From contig CM042145.1 of the NCBI GenBank assembly GCA_023376005.1, positions 16,292,034-16,356,033 of the forward strand: a stretch of 64,000 bases of DNA, in the 5' to 3' direction. Of the stretch, positions 1-10,806 are shown one piece after another. The position numbers and the translations under genes are program-made. The DNA is from Doryteuthis pealeii. Taxonomy: Eukaryota; Mollusca; Cephalopoda; Myopsida; Loliginidae. Position 1 is the first letter of the stretch, and each line of letters starts with the position of its first letter. Below the pieces are notes generated by a model. That model did no database searches. It was not told the DNA's origin and saw nothing but the letters and a program-made list of their open reading frames with translations.

Positions 1-125
1 ATAGAAGGATCCAAATGTATTTTCATAAAGTATACACTTTATTCGGTGCTTCTTGACAGCTGTTAAGTCATGGTACCAAATTAGTCATAAGTTACATAAG
101 AATATACTTACCTTATTTTATGATC

Positions 126-360
126 TTTGTTTAGCTCAGTCGGTAGAGTGTCAAGCTGGGAAATTAAAGGTTCCTGGTTTGATAACGACTCTCACCAACT
201 CAATGTATGAGTAGCACAGGGATCTGTGCGGTAAAGTGAGGAGCTGATGGTAGGTGTGGTGCTTCACTTCAGACGCTAAAAGAATCTCCTTGGTCTAGCA
301 CTAGTGAAAAGGGGATATACTCCCTCGCTGTCTGGCTGATACTGATATTTCAACGACTTA
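126..360 (+). mobile_element. tRNA-derived cephalopod-type SINE
   Basis: Head has an A box (ttagctcagtcggtagag) and a decayed B box (ggttcctggtttgata). The body contains gtagcacagggatctgtgcg, gctgatggtaggtgtggtgc and agtgaaaaggggatatactc, and ends near caacgactta. Near full length, with point decay. Confidence 0.85.
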
Positions 361-534
361 ATGTTTCCGCAAGAAATAATGAAATTCTTTGGTTTTAAAA
401 AAATCTTTACTTTTGATTTTTAACTTTGGATAAATAACAAAAAAAAATCTACTGTAAAATCTATGGTAGCTTATAATTTATTTTATAGACAAATTAATTA
501 TTATTATTTATTTTTAAAGAGTAAAGTAAAAGTA

Positions 535-752
535 GGGCCGGGTTAGCTCAGTCGGTAGAGCGTTCAGCTAGAAACAACAAGGTTCCTAGTTCGATACTGG
601 CCCTCGCCAAAGTGAGAAGCTGATGGTAGGTGTGGTGCTCCGTCTCAGACATTAAAAAGAAACAATCTCCTTGATTTAGCGCTAGTGAAAAGGGGATATA
701 CTCGCTCGCTGTCAGGCTGATACCGACTTTAGGCCACCCCAACGACTTAACT
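535..752 (+). mobile_element. tRNA-derived cephalopod-type SINE with internal deletion
   Basis: The best-preserved tRNA head in the window: GGGTTAGCTCAGTCGGTAGA and a B box GGTTCctagTTCGATAc. It lacks the 'gtagcacagggatctgtgcg' block, jumping from ctcgccaa to gtgagaagctgatgg. Ends near cccaacgacttaac. Confidence 0.85.
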
Positions 753-754
753 TT

Positions 755-1268
755 TTTACTTATTTTATCTCTGCTACCCCTGGACATCTGAGTATCTGGG
801 CTGTCATTGGACTGGATGGCATTCTCTCTGTTTTTCGAGTCTGGAACCACTTGGGATCTTCTTGGGTCCTTTCTGTTCTTGTGCCCGGTTTTTGTTTTTA
901 GTAACGAACACAAGACTTGATGATGTTGTTGGGGTTGGGGTTGGGGGTTGGTCACAGATCTTTATTTTATTTTGACCCAAATAAATGTCCTCGGAAGACA
1001 GATTCTCGTATTGTGTTTGTCCTCTGCAAACATCCAGTCAACTCTCCCTGTCCATCTCCTTCAAACACCTCAGCCAGACTCTCCACTTTCTCACTATCTC
1101 TTTACCCTGTTGTCCTGGTTCGGCCAATCAGAAGACAAGGTCAGTGACTTCCATTTCATCTCTCACACATTCAACTAATTCCGTTTTTATTATTCCACTT
1201 GTATAACACATCAACCCACCACTGATGGCACACACTGACTTCTACACTCATTATTTTACAACTGTAAA
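755..1268. other. No gene seen
   Basis: Unique-looking intergenic DNA between a SINE and the palindromic element. Contains a G/T-rich run (ttggggttgggg) near 928-947. No coding sequence supported. Confidence 0.6.
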
Positions 1269-1659
1269 TGTTATTATTAGTTATTTGAAACTAGGTAATC
1301 TGAACATTAGTTACATAAATGAAAGTAACCTCCCTTGTTTACTTCAATTTGAGGAAGCCACGTGTTTTGGTCGGCCATTTTCATTTTACCGTAATCAATA
1401 CAAAAATATCATAAAATGTGTTCTTAATAACAATTAAGTTCATTTCAAATAATGCGTAAGCACAATTAAGAACACATTTTATGATATTTTTGTGTTAAAA
1501 CATTCAGTTGTATTGATTCGAACAAATTCGTATTTTCAGTGTAGATTTACAGTGAAATGAAAAAGGCCGATCAAAACATAAGGTTTCCTCAAAGTGAAAC
1601 AAGGGGAGGTTACTCTCATTTATGTAGCTAATGTTCAGATTAACTGAAACTATATAACA
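1269..1659. repeat. MITE-like palindromic element
   Basis: Nearly the whole element is an inverted repeat with a short loop near 1440-1460. Paired blocks: taatctgaacattag(t/c)ta at both ends; cctcccttgttt against aaacaaggggagg; a block beginning aaaatatcataaaatgtgtt against its complement. Ends start TGTTAT. No transposase. Confidence 0.75.
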
Positions 1660-3832
1660 GTGTGCAAACAAATGACTTATTAAATAGCAATAATTATATA
1701 GGAATAGTTAAAACTGTGGGTATTAAAATAAAATTTAAATTTAAAAAAATAAAAAAACTCCCATGAGTCTTCACTGGAAGAACCTTCCACACATGTGCGG
1801 AAAAAAAAAATGACCCACTTCCACCCCAAGAGAATCTCTCGGCCATTTGAGTGGAGGCTTTAACTGTGTCTAGACGCTGGCCAGGGAGATATTTCCTTGC
1901 CACATGGTGGCCATGAATAAATCTGAAACCATAAAACCACCTTCTGTCTTTGTCTCTTCCTTTTCTTTCCAGTTACATTGTGACAGGGTGAGAAGGGATC
2001 CTATCCAGTCACAGGGGTTACGTTGATCCACAGAAAGAACGAACCGTTGGGTATGACATATGGTAGAGATACTCATTTTCTGTCGTTACGTCAGAGGGAA
2101 AAGATGGGAGAAGTATTTTTTTTTTTTTTTTAATTACCGAGAGACTGATTAAGAAGAAGAAATGAATCCAGAGGTTTGATTGGTTTCGATAAACTTTAGT
2201 GAAAGAAGTTCATAAGGATCAAACCCAAACTTAACTCGTAGTTAACTAGAAAACCTGAATATAAACAGAGTCACTCCTCACGCCATCCTAAGGTCACTGG
2301 AGTGAACTGGAAAATGGTCAAGCTGATATTGGCCAGAGGGGCAGACCTTAAGATAAAACTGAAATTTAAACGTTTTTTGGGTTGTTTTTTTCCTCCCGCC
2401 TACCATTCTCCTCTGTCATAGCTTTTATAATCGCCTAAAGCTTAGAACTAAGGAATTTTGGTCAGCTGTCTTAGTTCAAACTGAGAAATAATTTTGTCTG
2501 AGGAAAATGAACCAAATCACATTAAAACTGGTACATGAAGAGTCAGGGAAGACCCACCAAGCAAACAGTAGCAGTCAGAGAAAAGACACGAGGCTAGCCA
2601 GTGGGTGGCCATCACTGGTTGGACCATACATCTACGTCTCTGGCAAGGCAACACAAGAGCCACTAAGTGAGTAGTCAGAGATCCCAGGTGTAATGGACTG
2701 TCCTTCTTCTGCCACCTGGCTATGTCACCGACAACAAAAGGTCAATATAGTTGTAGGTACCATAGCCGGTCAAACAGGAAACTTGGAGATCTTTTTAAAA
2801 GGATCTGTCACTTAGTTACCAGAAAAGTGACAAGTCTTACCTATATTTCGGAACTAAACGAAATGCCCCCACCCCCATTGGGAAGGGTCGTGATTTAGTG
2901 TGGAAATTTGCGGTCCCAAATACTACTAAGAAAAGAATAAAAAAACAAGATATGGTTTATATTTTAAAAGGTGTTTAATGGTGCATAAGGTTGCTAAAAC
3001 TTATTGCTTTAACGGTCATGGGTACATCACGGCGAACAGGTGGCCCCATTGGAGGAGTCTTACCTCTCTGCAGAAGTGCAGTTGGTTTATTCCTTTTGTG
3101 ATATGGACAAGCTTATCTTGTTGTTATCCCTTCATCTCATCTCACCAACTCTCTTTCGAAACGCTCACTATACAACATATTCATATTTAGTATTATTCGG
3201 ACTCAGGAACCTTCTTGTCGTAATTGGGAGCCATCATGGACGTTTGAACCCAACCCTTTATTAAATCCACAGGGGTATCCTGTTCTCATTCCGCAAACCA
3301 AAGCTGGGGTACAGGTGTTAAGCTGTGTTAATTATTATTCTATGTTACTGCTGACCCTTACCAGGATTGTACCTGCAATCTAGAGATAACTGTCACTTAA
3401 ACTGTCTTAGCCTAGTGGATAAAGGAGATGGTTATGTGTCCAATTGGACAACATAGAATGAAGATGAGGACAATAGTCCAAATAATACTAATTATCAAGC
3501 CTCATCTAAAAAATTCAGAGAAATAGTATGTTCATATTTGGATCAGATTAACTAGGGGTCCCTCATGAGTGTGCTGAACACCCTCCCCTCTCAAAAAAAA
3601 AAAAAAAAAAAAGAGACAACTTGAAGGAAAAAAAGAAGATAGAGAACAAAAAGAAACAGGAGGGAAAATAAAAATAATGTAAAAAAAAAAATCCACTCAG
3701 TAAACACACACAAGGAACCCGGGCGAGGGCGATATATATTTCATTCTCTTTCTAGTATGTAATCATCTTTTCTGTTCTGTGTGCATATAAGCACTTTTGT
3801 GAAATGATGTTGAAGGGAGACAACCTGTTTGA

Positions 3833-3860
<28 letters not shown>
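1660..3860. other. Intergenic, old repeat debris
   Basis: No gene supported. A segment at about 3040-3095 (ggccccattggaggag, ctctctgcagaagtgcagtt) resembles 61460-61500, marking an old repeat family. A (TA)n run at 3836-3868 precedes the LINE remnant. Confidence 0.55.
3460..3528. repeat. Partial copy of the repeat at 6317-6395
   Basis: Shares gatgaggacaatagtcc, aattatcaagcct and aattcagagaaat with 6328-6394 in the same orientation. Confidence 0.6.
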
Positions 3861-3867
<7 letters not shown>

Positions 3868-3869
<2 letters not shown>

Positions 3870-4143
3870 TACAAGAATGATCTCAAGTGCTTTGGTATTG
3901 CTCCTTCCAGCTGGGAAAATTTGGCTCAGGACCGCCTCGGTGGCAGCAGGCGCTCCGTAGCGGACTGTTCATGTCTGAAGTCCCCCTGGCGTAACACCAT
4001 GAATCTAAGAGGTCCAGAAGAAAGTGGCGGCAACAAACCACCGGCACATCAACACCTTCAGGGACAGCCTTCACATGCGACATCTGTGGTCGAGAATGTT
4101 TTTTGAATATTGGACTTCACAGTCACAGGAGGTGCTGTAACTT
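3868..4143 (+). pseudogene. C-terminal remnant of a non-LTR retrotransposon ORF
   Basis: One frame reads KNDLKCFGIAPSSWENLAQ then DRLGGSRRSVADC. After a frame change the end reads TFTCDICGREC, FLNIGLHSHRRCC and a stop at about 4142. WENLAQDR followed by a C-x2-C...H-x3/4 finger is, to my recollection, the C-terminus of LINE proteins abundant in cephalopod genomes. At least one frameshift; not functional. No product name beyond that is supported. Confidence 0.6.
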
Positions 4144-4412
4144 CAGGGGCACAAAAACTATATAGTCTTCCAAGACTGAAATGTTAATGATGATGTTATT
4201 ATGTTGTTGCATGTATTAAACATCCATGTGTGTATTGTCCATGTGAGTTATTTGTTTGTCTTTCCCTACTGAATGTTCAGTGTTAGTGTATTTTTGGATG
4301 CACTAATGCATTATAAAGGCCTTGTGTTGGTGTATATACTAATACGCACAATTCTTATATGTAATATAAAAATTGAAAAAAATATAAGTTTCATTAACGA
4401 ATGATGTTTAAT

Positions 4413-4463
4413 AAGCCGACACTGCAGTGTTTCGGTTTGTTTAACAAACCTTCGTCAGGCCTT
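4413..4463 (-). ncRNA. Hammerhead-ribozyme-like motif
   Basis: On the minus strand: CTGACGA (4458-4452), one extra A, helix II GGTTTGT/ACAAACC (4450-4444 with 4440-4434), GAA (4433-4431), helix III ACAC/GTGT around TGCA (4430-4419), then C at 4418 in a GTC cleavage-site context. Helix I AAGGC with GGCTT has four of five pairs. All core bases are present. The unpaired A before helix II departs from the canonical fold, so activity is unproven. Confidence 0.5.
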
Positions 4464-4469
4464 CGTTGG

Positions 4470-5439
4470 TTTAAGGAAAAATAAATTATTAATGAAAACA
4501 AAAGTCTGCAAGCCTCTGCTTTTGGTATGTGGCTGCTTTTATTGATATTCAAATATGAGGAAAGAAAAGACAGACTTCAAAACACTAACGTTGGCATCTT
4601 AATTTAAAACTATGACGTAATTCTTCCTGAAAATTCTGGGAAACTAATTTCAATGAATGGAAAATTTAATTTACGTTGGCATCCCCATTTATACTATGTG
4701 ATGTGTGTGCGTGTGGGTTTTTTTTTTTTATTTTAATTAATGGAAAAAATTCCTTATTTAATTGAGTAAAAAAAAAAAAAAAATTAATGGATCAAATATA
4801 AGGTATTTTGTGATCCTTAAGTACTAGTTTAACTAGGTGAGGGGACAAGTTATAAATCCGGGTCTTTGTTTTATTGTATTATAAATCGAAAAATTATGCT
4901 AGATTCCACAATTTTTCTTAGTTTTTTGTTGTGTATCCTAACTAACATTTTGGATTCTTTGTTTTTTTGGTGAATTGCTGCATTGTATTTTGGGTCTATT
5001 GCCACAATGTTTGATTTTAATTGTTTGGAGGAATTAAAAATTGTTACAGAGAATGACACACCTTATATTTGTTCATCTATTAAAAACAAACGGTATCATC
5101 AAACTCTTCTTTGTATTGAAGAAACATGGATAACTTTTTATCTGACTGTAAATACTAACGTGGGAAAGAGGTGACTTACCTCTCGTGAAAAGCACCTGCT
5201 TGGCAAGTCAGATTTTAACTGGAAAAAAAAAAAAAAAAAACTCGATCGCCATTAACAGATGGATTTATGGAGTGTGGTCTCTTAGCGTGATTATGGCAGT
5301 ATCTATGCAAATTATGCCCACAGAGAAATTGGATATAAGGAATTTGTTTTTGCTCATTTCGACTACTGCTGCGACTTGGACGTGTGTGTAAAAAAAAGTC
5401 TGGAACTGAGAGCCACACACTTAAGGAAAAAAAAAAACG

Positions 5440-5477
<38 letters not shown>

Positions 5478-5536
5478 GGTATCTATAATATACCTATGTA
5501 TATATTTGATGAAGAAGTATATGTATATATAATATA
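4470..5536. other. No gene seen; AT-rich with poly(A) and (TA)n
   Basis: Short poly(A) runs at about 4768 and 5223, and (TA)n at 5442-5472. The frames here are short and unlike known proteins. Confidence 0.6.
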
Positions 5537-5660
5537 CCTAGTGGGGATCTGACGGTAGATGTGGCGCTTCACCTCAGCAAAACAATCTTCCTAGTCTAGC
5601 ACTAGCAAAAAGGAGATAGACTCCCTTGCTGTCCGGCTGATACCAACAATAGGCCACAAC
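5537..5660 (+). mobile_element. 5'-truncated SINE
   Basis: Starts at ggggatctgacggtagatgt and retains tctagcactagc, the agatagactcccttgctgt block and the ataggccac end. The tRNA head is missing. Flanked on both sides by (TA)n. Confidence 0.75.
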
Positions 5661-6185
5661 TATATATTTATATATATACATATATTTCTCTTCATATCTA
5701 TCTCTCTACATATATTTCTCTTCATATCTATATCTATCTATAGCTCATGAATGTTTTTGCTGGTCAGCCAATACTGGTGTGTCCATGTATAGGAATCTAA
5801 CACTGCTTAGCATGTCTGGTGAGTCTTACTTGCTTTGTGAGATAGGAGGTGAGTGGCTGTACAAATGCTGTTTTGTAGGTTCTACTTGTAAAACAGTATG
5901 TGGTATGCTTGTGTAGTTCCTATCTTCTCCAATCATAATTCATTAGAGTCCCCAAGTGATGCAGCCATACAGTTGCAATGACACATCTACAGTTTTCAAG
6001 AATTCCTATTTTATTATATCAAATCAGATTTCCATCTGGTCAATAACCTTTAAATTCCATACTTTACCTATGCAGAGGTTGACATTGTAGATGAGATACC
6101 GCTACCACAGTAGATGAACTGGTCTAATTTCATAGCCTTGTTATTTAATGAGATGGCTCACTCTTGATTAAAATAAATGAATGTT

Positions 6186-6359
6186 TTGGATTATTCGGAC
6201 TATTGTCCTCCTCTTTATTGTTATCTATTCAATGTTTTGGCCGATGTGCCCTCTGGCCTTCTTATTGGACTCTGGAACCTTCTCAAACTTGGGAACATCG
6301 GCTGAAAGGTTGTACAGATAACAACAAAGATGAGGACAATAGTCCGAATAATCCAAATT
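6186..6359. repeat. Small inverted-repeat element
   Basis: A 41-bp arm starting ttggattattcggactattg (6187) pairs with its complement ending caatagtccgaataatccaa (6358), two or three mismatches. A half-copy of the right arm and its flank occurs at about 3460-3528. Confidence 0.65.
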
Positions 6360-6683
6360 ATCAAGCCTTATCTCAAAAATTCAGAGAAATAATGAATGTT
6401 TTATCTAAATTTACTTAGCGGCCAATGCCTCTCTGACATAATTTAAACTTTTAGATTAGGCATATTTTATATCGTTCTCCTGTAAAATAATATAATGGGT
6501 ATAATCTGGCTCTAGTTGCACGATTGTTAAAGTGTTTTAAATAGTTCAGATCAATTTAAAATTTCATTATGGAGTTTTTTCTTTTATTGTATAGAGGTTT
6601 GTAATAGGTTAAAAAAAATAATCTTTTTTTGTTATTTGTAACATTTTTTATGATTTGTTTTAAATTATAAATCTTAAATAAGA

Positions 6684-7470
6684 GGGTAATTCCATGTCAA
6701 ATCATCCAGGCCATGTTACCCACCCCCTTCAATTTTTCTGAAATTTTGTCCAAGTGTGGATTATGATTAAGTTAGCCAATCTCCAAAATTTCAGCCCCTA
6801 ATTCCAGAAATTGGCAGAGTTATGTTGATTTTTAGCTCTCCAAATTTGAGGAGGTTGGTGAAAAATGGTGACTTTTTGTAACCTATTTTTGTCTTTAAAA
6901 TGAGTTCCAGAGCTTCCCTACTCCTAAAAATTGGTATATAAAAGCATTTTTGCCCAAGGAAATGAAAAATACTATAAAGAAGTCTTAAAGTCAACCAATT
7001 TAGTTATTGATGATTTCTGATTTTTTCATAGCAAGATCAATATCTCAATGTGGCTCTGTGTCTACAACAACAATTTTTTCTATTATTATTTCACATATAT
7101 TGAACATTATTTGTACCAAAAAGATATTTGCTCAGAACCAAAGCTACATTTTGCAAAAATTTAAAATTTTGTGCTTCAATTTTTCTGAAATTTTGTCCAG
7201 GTGATAACCATCTTACTGTTAAACAATCCCCAAAATTTGAGTTTCCAATTATTTAATTAAAAATAAATTACAAAAAGGCACCATTTTTTGCCAACTACAC
7301 CAAATTTGGAGAGCTAAAAATCAACATAACTGTCAATTTTTGGAATTGGCAGTTCAAATTTTGGGAATTGTCTAATGTTAAGTCCACACCTGGAAAAAAA
7401 TTCAGAAAAATTGAAGGGGTTGGGTGACAATTTTACTTTTTGTCTGGATGATTTGACACGGAATTAACCA
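6684..7470. repeat. Large fold-back element with about 200-bp arms
   Basis: Left arm begins ggtaattccatgtcaaatca; right arm ends with its near complement (tgatttgacacggaattaac). Further inverted blocks: cttcaatttttctgaa, ttgatttttagctctccaaa and their complements at 7300-7420. The left arm's 'tttctgaaattttgtcca' also recurs in direct orientation near 7180. No transposase frame. Confidence 0.75.
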
Positions 7471-8014
7471 AGATCATGTTATTTTGAATTTGATCATTTT
7501 TTAATTTAATATTCTATTTTATTATTATTATTTTAATTTATTATTATCTAATCCAATTTTAATTATAATTTTCTTTTGTTAATTTGCTTCCTATTAGTTA
7601 AAAAATGCATATTAGATGGCAGAGTGAAACATTATGAAAGTGACTGCATGCCAAATTGATTGATTGATTTTAGCAGCATCTAGGGTTACTTTATGCTTAG
7701 AGGTTAGGGAAGTGTATTCATATTTACATTTTTGGTATGTTTAAGACATTTTTTTTGTTTTTGGTTCACAAATCAAATTTTTAAATAGACCTTTTTGACC
7801 AATAGATGGAACCCTAACAGGTACTACTATTCCAAACCAACAAAAATTAATGTATTTCAACAGCACATGGTATTGATTTATTTTGATTTTTTAAATTTTA
7901 TTTCTAAGGTCGATATATATCTCACAGGTTCTTAGATATCAAAGTTTACTCACTCTCCAACCATTCATTAAAAAAAAAAAAATTTTTCAAAATGTATTTA
8001 TGTATAGGAGCTCC

Positions 8015-8050
<36 letters not shown>

Positions 8051-9319
8051 CACATACACACATATATATTGGTAAAATATGTAAGTAGAGATAATAAAAC
8101 TATTAAAAATTTTTTTTAGTTTTCAAACTATTACAAAAAAAATTTATTTTAATGAAATTTTCACTACTTGATTTTATAATGAATAGCTTATTTTATTGAG
8201 AGAGAGAGAGATTTTTGATCTTTGCTTATTTGAAGAAAAAGAATTTCTGGTCCCTAATATTTACTGCAACATATTTCATGAGATTTTTTTTATATATTTA
8301 AAAAATTATTACTAACGATAGTAAGTTATTCCCCTATTTTTTCAAAATATCTAGATTTTTAGTCTGGGCTTTACCTGTTTCGGTGTGTATCTTCGCTATT
8401 TTTTCTTACATGCTTTGGTTATGCCGTGTAACCTTTTTTTTTGTATGAACTTTTCACACATCTAGTCTTCCATAATTTTGCAAAATCAAAAATTATAATT
8501 TTTGACTAAGAACAATAACTCAAAGCCTGGGTTACCTCCCTTGTTGCCATTACATATAAAAATAAATGCTTATTCATTTCATCCTATTTTATTTTGGTAT
8601 CAGTTTTATCCTATTTTTAAAAAATATATTACTCATTGTTTCGCTCTGATGAAGTTTAATAAGTATATGTATGTTATTGTTTGTTTTTTTTCCCCGCTCC
8701 ACTATTACCACATTGCAGTAGGTTTTGCTACTTTACTAATTTTTTTTGTTGCTAATTTATTTTTTCATGTTCTAAGCGTATTTACTTGAATAAATTGAGG
8801 GAGTTTGGCAGAATACCCTATACTAGCAGGACCTGCGAATATACCACAGTATGGTCATTTAATTATTACATTTGATATGTTTACTTATGAGCTATTGCTA
8901 TATGGTCTAATATGTAAATGTAAAAAGTATAATAATCTCGATTTAACTCTCTCTTTCTTTCTAGATTAGATTGGAACATATTAGTGTTATCACTTCTACG
9001 TACTCACCCCTTATCTATTTAAAAAAGATTTCTGTGTAGCATGTCCTTTTTCTTACCTTTGTTGAGTCCATTAACTGAGTTGAAGACACTTTCATTTTTA
9101 ACCAGAGGGTGTTGCAAGATTAAGGAACACCAGTATTAATAAATTCCTGATACCAGTAAAATGGTTTATAATGTTTTATATTGAAATTAAAGACGTTTTA
9201 TTATCATTATATATTTTCCAATAATTCTTTGTTCATTTACTATTTATTTTACTCACAATGTCATCATAACCTTTTGCTCAGGAAGGATCAATTTTATATT
9301 ATTTATCTTTGTTTTCACC
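7471..9319. other. No gene seen; AT-rich
   Basis: Contains (TG)/(TA)n at about 8016-8052 and a phrase near 7807 (gatggaaccctaac and ggtactactattcc) also found at 61100-61125, marking a repeat. No coding support. Confidence 0.6.
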
Positions 9320-9600
9320 TACAGCAAAGATCCAAATCTTGATAGAAATCTTAAAAAAAACAAACTGTGGAATATGATAGTGATACTAATCGGAATTGGT
9401 ACCCTTAGAATGGTCTTCAAAAGACTGGAAAAGAGACGGAGGGAACTGGAGATCAGAGAAAGAGTTGAAACCATCCAGACCACAGCACTGTTGAAATCAG
9501 CTAGAATACTTAGAAGAGTCCTGAGGAGATTTGCTGTCACTCAGACTTTAGTGTAAAAAACACTAAATTAAAACTGGTGTAAAAAAAAAACTTGCAAGGA
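9320..9600 (+). pseudogene. C-terminal remnant of a LINE reverse transcriptase ORF (copy 1)
   Basis: Reads SKDPNLDRNLKKNKLWNMIV, GIGTLRMVFKRLEKRRREL and TIQTTALLKSARILRRVL. The layout LWNM...(V)G-x-LGT-x-x-KxLEK...IQxTALLxxARILRxVL is the C-terminal tail of many non-LTR retrotransposon polymerases. The stop at 9554-9556 is followed by the same A-rich tail as copy 2 (ttaaaactggtgtaaaaa). No upstream polymerase domain in the window. Confidence 0.65.
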
Positions 9601-9629
9601 TAAATAATAACACCCTCTTGGAACTGTCC

Positions 9630-9785
9630 ATAAAGGCCTGGGAAAGAGATTGGGGATCAGAGAAAGAATCAAAACCATTCAGACCACAGCACTGTTGAGA
9701 TCAGCGAGGAGACTTATTGTCATTTGGATTTCAGTGAAAAACCCATTAAAACTGGTGTAAAAATAATAATGCAAGGGTAGATAAG
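9630..9785 (+). pseudogene. Second, shorter copy of the LINE RT tail
   Basis: Repeats ggggatcagagaaagaatc, accattcagaccacagcact, gttgagatcag and the attaaaactggtgtaaaaa tail of copy 1 in the same orientation, with deletions and frameshifts. A G10 plus GA run follows at about 9791. Confidence 0.6.
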
Positions 9786-10339
9786 AAAATGGGGGGGGGG
9801 GAGAGAGAGTTTAGTGGGGAGTAATGTTACCAAAATGAAAGACTGGCGCTTTATTTGAATGTGCTTGTTACTTTTAGTACTGATTTTGGTAGGACTTTAC
9901 GTTTCCAATGAAGATCATGAATTGTATACTTAAATAGTTTATCAAGGGAAATAATTCGTCACTACCTTGCCATTTTGATAGCCTATGTGCTGTTTTGTGA
10001 CAGATCAATTTTAGCTCTAATTGCCAAGGACTCGAAAAATTATAAAAAGTAATAATCTCCAATATTACTACCATTGTAACTCCTTACTTACCTTCGTCTC
10101 TGGCACATGATGTTAAGGTGGAAGAAGGGGGGAGATAGATTGAGTGGAATCTATCAATTAACCATGTACCTATGCTTTTACTAAATGAATCAGGTAAACC
10201 AGGTTACAAATAATATACCATCTCTTTTCATGACAACATATCTTGCCGTTTACTAAAATGTTATTATAGTAAGGATGAGGGGGGGGATGCTTAGCATAAC
10301 TCGTAGGAAATGGAAATAGCAAGCAAGTTCAAATCCTGG

Positions 10340-10465
10340 ACAAGGATTCTCAAGCCTTAGTAATACAACCAGACTAACAAGAAAAATTGAATTCAAATCA
10401 GCAGTACTTTGCTTCAAAATTGACTGTCGAATCCTGCCTGTAGTGGAGGGGTTGGGTAAAATACA
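10340..10465. repeat. Interspersed repeat of unknown class (copy 1)
   Basis: Contains attgaattcaaatcagcagt, actttgcttcaaaattga and gtagtggaggggttgggta. The same blocks occur in order at 63825-63935. Confidence 0.65.
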
Positions 10466-10677
10466 TATTACTGTAGTAAGAGAATAACAATTGCATCCCG
10501 TTTTTAAAATCCCAAATTTCCAGTTAAATATGTTGGAATGCAGTGAGAGTATTAACCAATCAAAATTTTCCATCATTCAAATTCTCAAAAGTTGTGTAAT
10601 GTGTATTCAAAAAGTATCTAAGCCAAAGGTGTTTTTAATAAGACAGAAATAATGGTTATTCCCTATAAGTCTAACAT

Positions 10678-10806
10678 GATCAAAGGGGAACCACTCTTGA
10701 CCGATAAATTATTTATTGATCTAATAGGAAAAAAAGAAGACAGGGTTAAGGTTAGTTTAATGGGATAATAAATAATTTATCTGTCAAGAGTGGTCGCCCT
10801 TTGACA
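10678..10806. repeat. Short inverted-repeat (MITE-like) element
   Basis: Arms of about 40 bp: caaaggggaaccactcttga onward at 10681 against the complement at 10765-10804, with four or five mismatches. The loop of about 44 bp includes gacagggttaaggtt. Confidence 0.65.

Noticed and set aside
535..620. Possible tRNA gene
   Set aside because: A and B boxes are good, but the anticodon-stem region does not fold as a tRNA and the sequence continues into a SINE body.
548..955. 135-codon minus-strand frame
   Set aside because: Most of it is antisense to a SINE; the remainder has no homologue that I recognise.
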